A DNA stretch of 64,000 nt, taken from contig QYRS01000010.1 in the NCBI GenBank assembly GCA_006503535.1, positions 2,666,001-2,730,000 on the forward strand, read 5' to 3'. The DNA comes from Arthrinium phaeospermum (lineage: Eukaryota; Ascomycota; Sordariomycetes; Amphisphaeriales; Apiosporaceae). Under the pieces are notes generated by a model, which made no database searches, was not told the DNA's origin, and was given only the letters and a program-made list of their open reading frames with translations. Position numbers and translations under genes: made by a program. Below, piece by piece: positions 63,957-64,000 of this stretch (position 1 is the first letter of the stretch; every line of letters starts with the position of its first letter).

Positions 63957-64000
63957 GCCCAGCTCGGTATTTGCGAGCGCTGCCAGCGCAAGAGGGAGGC
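63957..64000 (+). CDS. Possible partial exon at the right edge
   Basis: After a branch-like TTACTAATTG and acceptor CTGCAG, the last 44 nt read AQLGICERCQRKREA with a Cys-X-X-Cys pair and run off the window. Too short to identify. Confidence 0.25.

Noticed and set aside
1..64000. CRISPR arrays, rRNA, bacterial insertion sequences
   Set aside because: Nothing of this type is visible; the window is a eukaryotic nuclear sequence.

Overview
This is nuclear DNA of a filamentous ascomycete, most likely a Pezizomycotina and probably Sordariomycetes-like. Genes carry short spliceosomal introns (about 45-150 nt) with GTRNGT donors and CTAAC/CTAAY branch sites. Housekeeping genes are GC-rich in third positions, tRNA genes are scattered singly, and the recognisable families (fungal GH30 endo-1,6-glucanase, tiny copper-type metallothionein, DUF3435 recombinase, large BTB proteins) are typical of that group. 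The species cannot be named from the sequence.

Layout. 0-2.7 kb: no gene. 2.8-7.0 kb: SAM50 (mitochondrial outer-membrane insertase, -) and UBC6 (tail-anchored ER E2, +), divergently transcribed. 8.6-9.8 kb: a BTB-fold protein, followed by about 1 kb of satellite-like repeats. 11.9-12.7 kb: a small basic/acidic orphan. 13.2-16.4 kb: tRNA-Ser(CGA) with an unusual D-loop insertion, a secreted GH30 glucanase, and tRNA-Val(AAC). 19.1-20.0 kb: an SDR oxidoreductase. 21.7-24.8 kb: a long low-complexity BTB-like protein. 29.2-31.2 kb: a TMEM135-like membrane protein. 32.2-35.7 kb: a six-cysteine small secreted protein, a fungal orphan-family protein and a secreted acidic protein.

35.9-50.7 kb is an accessory-looking island of six genes with DNA-binding, zinc-finger or chaperone-like features: ZZ finger plus Myb/SANT-like; a 985-residue orphan; a MADS-like protein; an HSP70-like/ZZ fusion; a SAP-like protein; and a DUF3435 tyrosine recombinase of the superfamily that includes Starship captains. 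Its R...YxxR...Y residues look intact. Two orphan genes follow.

54.6-62.8 kb: tRNA-Pro(UGG), a 24-residue metallothionein split over three tiny exons, a small secreted orphan, and a UFD1-like protein with zinc fingers. UBC6 and the UFD1-like gene both belong to ubiquitin/ERAD biology but lie 53 kb apart, so no operon-like link is implied.

The most unexpected items are the tRNA-Ser gene, whose D-arm only closes if a 60-nt insertion flanked by GGTTA repeats is removed, and the 15-kb recombinase-associated island in which two different genes share a ZZ-like finger with identical cysteine spacing. All exon structures were read by eye from splice signals and reading frame; no expression or homology search was available.
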